From contig NZ_RJAD01000001.1 of NCBI RefSeq assembly GCF_003999995.1, positions 372,001-436,000 of the forward strand: a stretch of 64,000 bases of DNA, in the 5' to 3' direction. Within the stretch, counting starts at the first letter, position 1, and each line of letters begins with the position of its first letter. The position numbers and the translations under genes were made by a program. The notes under the pieces are model-generated. The model worked only from the letters and a program-made list of their open reading frames with translations. It was not told where the DNA came from and made no database searches. This DNA is from Microbacterium sulfonylureivorans. GTDB lineage: Bacteria; Actinomycetota; Actinomycetes; Actinomycetales; Microbacteriaceae. Positions 61,796 to 64,000 of the stretch are shown here, in pieces.

Positions 61796-62149
61796 ATGGA
61801 GTTCCTGCGTCATCTCGTCCTGCTCTTCCACCTCGTCGGGTTCGCGATCCTGTTCGGCGCATGGGTCGTCGAGGCCGTCAACGGCCACCGCGGCGTCACC
61901 CGCCTCATGAACTGGGGCCTCGCGATCGCCGCTGTCGCCGGCCTCATCCTCGCCGCCCCCTGGGGCATCGACTACGAGCTGAACTACGTCAAGATCGGCA
62001 CCAAGCTCGTCATCCTGATCGCGATCGGCGCACTGCTCGGCATCGGCGCCGGCCGCCAGCGCAAGTCCGGCTCGGTGCCGCCGGCGATCTTCTGGTCGAT
62101 CGGCGTCCTCACGCTCGCGAACGCGGCGATCGCCGTGCTCTGGCGCTGA
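61796..62149 (+). CDS. Small four-helix membrane protein
   Basis: A 117-aa protein with about four hydrophobic segments: LRHLVLLFHLVGFAILFGAW, WGLAIAAVAGLILAAPWGI, LVILIAIGALLGIGAG and IGVLTLANAAIAVLW. Conserved-looking polar residues are His11 in LFHLVG and the Tyr-rich IDYELNYVKIG loop. It resembles small actinobacterial membrane proteins of unknown function commonly found near ribH. It is not obviously part of the riboflavin pathway; a flavin transport link would be speculation. Confidence 0.75.
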   Translation: MEFLRHLVLLFHLVGFAILFGAWVVEAVNGHRGVTRLMNWGLAIAAVAGLILAAPWGIDYELNYVKIGTKLVILIAIGALLGIGAGRQRKSGSVPPAIFWSIGVLTLANAAIAVLWR

Positions 62150-62163
62150 CGGCCCCACGCAGA

Positions 62164-62209
62164 ACGACGAGCGGATGCCGCGGCCCGGGTCGCGGCATCC
62201 GCTCGTCGT
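62164..62209. repeat. REP-like palindrome, copy 5 (19-bp perfect stem)
   Basis: Nineteen perfect base pairs between 62164-62182 and 62191-62209, with core GCGGATGCCGCG, around an 8-nt loop GCCCGGGT that is itself nearly palindromic. It lies just after the small membrane protein gene, where it would act as a terminator on either strand. It shares its core and loop with the copy at 63888. Confidence 0.8.
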
Positions 62210-62242
62210 GCGTCGGCCGGGCCCCGCGTGCACGCCCGGGAG

Positions 62243-62384
62243 TAGACTCGATCCTCGTGCCCGGGTGAACGAACCCGTGTGCCCGGTGACCCAGCGCAGT
62301 GCCGCCTGACGCGTCACCCCGCGTCAGCGACCGCCCACCGCACGTCCCACAAGGATGCTCCGCCACGCGTTTTACAGGTACTGA
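62243..62384 (+). promoter_or_regulatory. Promoter and ~130-nt leader of the MHS symporter gene
   Basis: TAGACT (62243-62248) predicts a start near 62255 and an unusually long leader for this window. The leader contains a stem-loop, CTGACGCG (62306-62313) with CGCGTCAG (62320-62327). No known riboswitch class is recognised, but such a leader may hold regulation. Confidence 0.4.
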
Positions 62385-63869
62385 ATGTCTTCCCCCACTG
62401 CATCCGCCCCTTCCCCGACGACCGTCCCCGCCAATCCCCGCTCGCGCGTCATCACCGCGAGCCTGGTGGGCACCACGATCGAGTTCTACGACTTCTACGT
62501 CTACGCGACCGCCGCGGTGCTCGTCTTCCCGATCCTCTTCTTCCCCACCGGAAACGACACCACGGCACTGCTGGCGTCGTTCGGCGTCTTCGGCGCGGCG
62601 ATGATCGCGCGCCCCCTCGGCGCCATCGTCTTCGGGCACTTCGGCGACCGCTTCGGCCGCAAGGCGACCCTCGTCGCGTCGCTCCTGACGATGGGCATTG
62701 CGACCTTCCTCATCGGCTGCCTCCCGACGTACGACGACATCGGGTGGTGGGCCGCCCTGCTCCTGCTATTCCTTCGCCTCGCGCAGGGCTTCGCGCTCGG
62801 CGGCGAGTGGTCGGGCGCCGCTCTCGTCGCGACGGAGAACGCTCCGGCCGGCAAGCGCGCCTGGTACGGCACGTTCCCCCAGCTCGGCGCCCCGCTCGGC
62901 TTCATCATCGCGAACACAGTGTTCCTCGCGATCAACTTCCTGCTCCCCCACCCCGACGGCGCCGGACAGCGCTCGGCCGACTTCCTCGCCTGGGGATGGC
63001 GCGTGCCGTTCCTCTTCTCGGCGGTCATGGTGATCATCGGGCTCTGGGTGCGCCTGCGCCTCGTCGAGTCCGAGACGTTCGTCAAGGCGGAGCAGAAGGG
63101 CGCGATCCGCAAGTTCCCGCTCGGCACCGTCGTGCGCAAGCACTGGTGGCACCTGATCCTGGGCACGTTCATCATGCTCGCCACCTACGTGCTGTTCTAC
63201 CTGATGACGAACTTCACGCTCTCGTACGGCACGAAGGCCGCGAGCCTCGAGACCGCCTCAGCCGCGGCGCAGGCGGCCGCCGAAGCCGCGGGGCAGCCCT
63301 TCGACGCGGCCGCGTTCGCAGCGCAGTTCTACCCGGGCCTCGGCTTCGGCTACACCGACTTCGTCATCATGCAGATCATCGGCGTGGTGTTCTTCGGCAT
63401 CTTCACGCTGCTGTCGGGCCCGATCGCCGATGCCATCGGGCGCCGCAAGCTGCTGCTGTGGGTCACCGGTCTCATCATCGTCTTCGGCCTGACGTTCAAT
63501 CTGTTCCTGCTGCCCCACGCCGATCCGAAGTTCACCGGCGCACTCACGCAGGCGTTCCTGATCTTCGGCTTCGTCCTCATGGGCTCGACGTTCGGGCCGA
63601 TGGGCGCGGTTCTGCCGGAGCTCTTCCCCACGAACGTGCGCTACACGGGCTCGGCGATCTCGTACAACCTGTCGTCCATCCTCGGCGCCGCCCTCGCGCC
63701 GATCGTCGCCGTCGCCCTGTGGGCGGGGTCGGGCGGCAACCCGTGGCTCGTCGGCGTCTACCTCTCGGCGATGGGCGTGCTGACCTTCATCGCGCTGCTC
63801 CTCGCTCCCGAGACGAAGGACGTCGACTACGACGCCGACCTCGGCATCGGAGAAACCGCGTCGCTCTGA
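62385..63869 (+). CDS. MHS-family metabolite:proton symporter
   Basis: A 494-aa major facilitator of the metabolite:H+ symporter group (ProP/ShiA/KgtP-like). It opens with the family segment SLVGTTIEFYDFYVYATAAVLVFP near residue 27. It has the MFS motif GHFGDRFGRKATL near 83 and LRLAQGFALGGEWSGAALVATENAP near 125, strongly typical of MHS transporters. A longer insert with Ala-rich sequence lies near 285-315. Substrates of the group are osmolytes, shikimate or dicarboxylates; specificity is not predictable here. It is bracketed by two near-identical palindromes at 62164 and 63888. Confidence 0.9.
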   Translation: MSSPTASAPSPTTVPANPRSRVITASLVGTTIEFYDFYVYATAAVLVFPILFFPTGNDTTALLASFGVFGAAMIARPLGAIVFGHFGDRFGRKATLVASLLTMGIATFLIGCLPTYDDIGWWAALLLLFLRLAQGFALGGEWSGAALVATENAPAGKRAWYGTFPQLGAPLGFIIANTVFLAINFLLPHPDGAGQRSADFLAWGWRVPFLFSAVMVIIGLWVRLRLVESETFVKAEQKGAIRKFPLGTVVRKHWWHLILGTFIMLATYVLFYLMTNFTLSYGTKAASLETASAAAQAAAEAAGQPFDAAAFAAQFYPGLGFGYTDFVIMQIIGVVFFGIFTLLSGPIADAIGRRKLLLWVTGLIIVFGLTFNLFLLPHADPKFTGALTQAFLIFGFVLMGSTFGPMGAVLPELFPTNVRYTGSAISYNLSSILGAALAPIVAVALWAGSGGNPWLVGVYLSAMGVLTFIALLLAPETKDVDYDADLGIGETASL

Positions 63870-63887
63870 CCGCGGGGAAGGCACGAG

Positions 63888-63921
63888 CGGATGCCGCGGC
63901 CCGAACGGGTCGCGGCATCCG
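63888..63921. repeat. REP-like palindrome, copy 6
   Basis: CGGATGCCGCG (63888-63898) and CGCGGCATCCG (63911-63921) enclose a second stem CCCG-AA-CGGG. Core and inner arm match the copy at 62164. It lies between the convergent symporter gene and the minus-strand gene ending at 63943, the position of a bidirectional terminator. Confidence 0.75.
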
Positions 63922-63942
63922 TCGTCTCGTCGATCATCGCCG

Positions 63943-64000
63943 TCAGACGATCGCGCCGATCGCCGACATGATCCCGCAGAACGCGGTGAACGCCACCGGA
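63943..64000 (-). CDS. 3' end of a membrane protein gene, partial
   Basis: The last 18 codons of a minus-strand frame end with TGA at 63943-63945, reading PVAFTAFCGIMSAIGAIV. The string is hydrophobic like a C-terminal transmembrane helix. It is convergent with the symporter gene, with the palindrome in between. The rest lies beyond the right edge, so neither family nor length can be given. Confidence 0.4.
   Translation of the reverse strand, partial: PVAFTAFCGIMSAIGAIV

Overview
The window is high-GC, densely coded chromosomal DNA from an actinobacterium, most likely Microbacteriaceae and probably Microbacterium or a close relative. This rests on codon use, abundant GTG and TTG starts, many promoters whose -10 (TANNNT) lies 6-8 nt before the start codon, and gene order. 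The order accD-accE-maf-accA-lpdA-purine nucleoside phosphorylase-phosphohexomutase-add/deoA/cdd-sdhCDAB-YihY-trpS follows the Mycobacterium tuberculosis backbone from Rv3280 to Rv3336, interrupted by lineage-specific blocks. No rRNA, tRNA, CRISPR array, insertion sequence or prophage was found.

Layout. 1-2549: the start of a secreted CWB2-like protein (minus) and accDE (plus). 2925-7235 (minus): a membrane protein, a histidine kinase, a LuxR-type response regulator and a TRAM/SAM RNA methyltransferase. 7259-9822: maf and accA, the biotin carboxylase/BCCP partner of AccD. 9991-16312: lpdA, purine nucleoside phosphorylase, phosphohexomutase, an MFS exporter and a GNAT acetyltransferase. 16389-17578: an AbiEi/DUF559-type gene between two direct repeats. 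17713-25460: a mannitol regulon with a PRD regulator, an orphan EIIB, HPr, Enzyme I, MtlA, MtlF and MtlD. 25510-30501: an alpha/beta hydrolase, a TauE-like permease and a coupled trio (flavin monooxygenase, bile-acid-symporter homologue, SDR epimerase). 30576-31696: a DUF559 gene bracketed by inverted repeat pairs. 31786-42316: a PEP-mutase-like enzyme, nucleoside salvage (add, deoA, cdd) and its BMP-type nucleoside ABC transporter, and manC. 42562-49578: sdhCDAB, an MFS protein, YihY and exonuclease III. 49638-52663: trpS, a second bracketed DUF559 gene and a GNAT. 52697-57958: an Fpg/Nei-like glycosylase, glpK, glpD and a SorC-family regulator. 58034-61721: an FMN riboswitch and ribD-ribE-ribBA-ribH. 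61796-63869: a small membrane protein and an MHS-type symporter between two near-identical palindromes. The final bases hold the 3' end of a minus-strand membrane protein gene.

Genes working together: AccD, AccE and AccA are subunits of an acyl-CoA carboxylase. The BMP transporter imports nucleosides that Cdd, Add, DeoA and the purine phosphorylase degrade, with the phosphohexomutase as a possible outlet for pentose or hexose phosphates. The mannitol operon carries both the general and sugar-specific phosphotransfer proteins and the dehydrogenase. SdhCDAB is respiratory complex II. The rib operon is a complete riboflavin pathway under FMN control.

The most unusual structure is the set of three AbiEi/DUF559-type nuclease-like genes, each bracketed by its own short palindromic or inverted repeats. 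In two of them (30.6-31.7 kb and 50.7-51.9 kb) the architecture is the same: plus arm, minus arm, gene, plus arm, minus arm, with the first downstream arm overlapping the last codons. A second recurring element is a REP-like palindrome built on GGATGCCGCG. Its core is also frequent inside genes, where it coincides with otherwise disfavoured codons.
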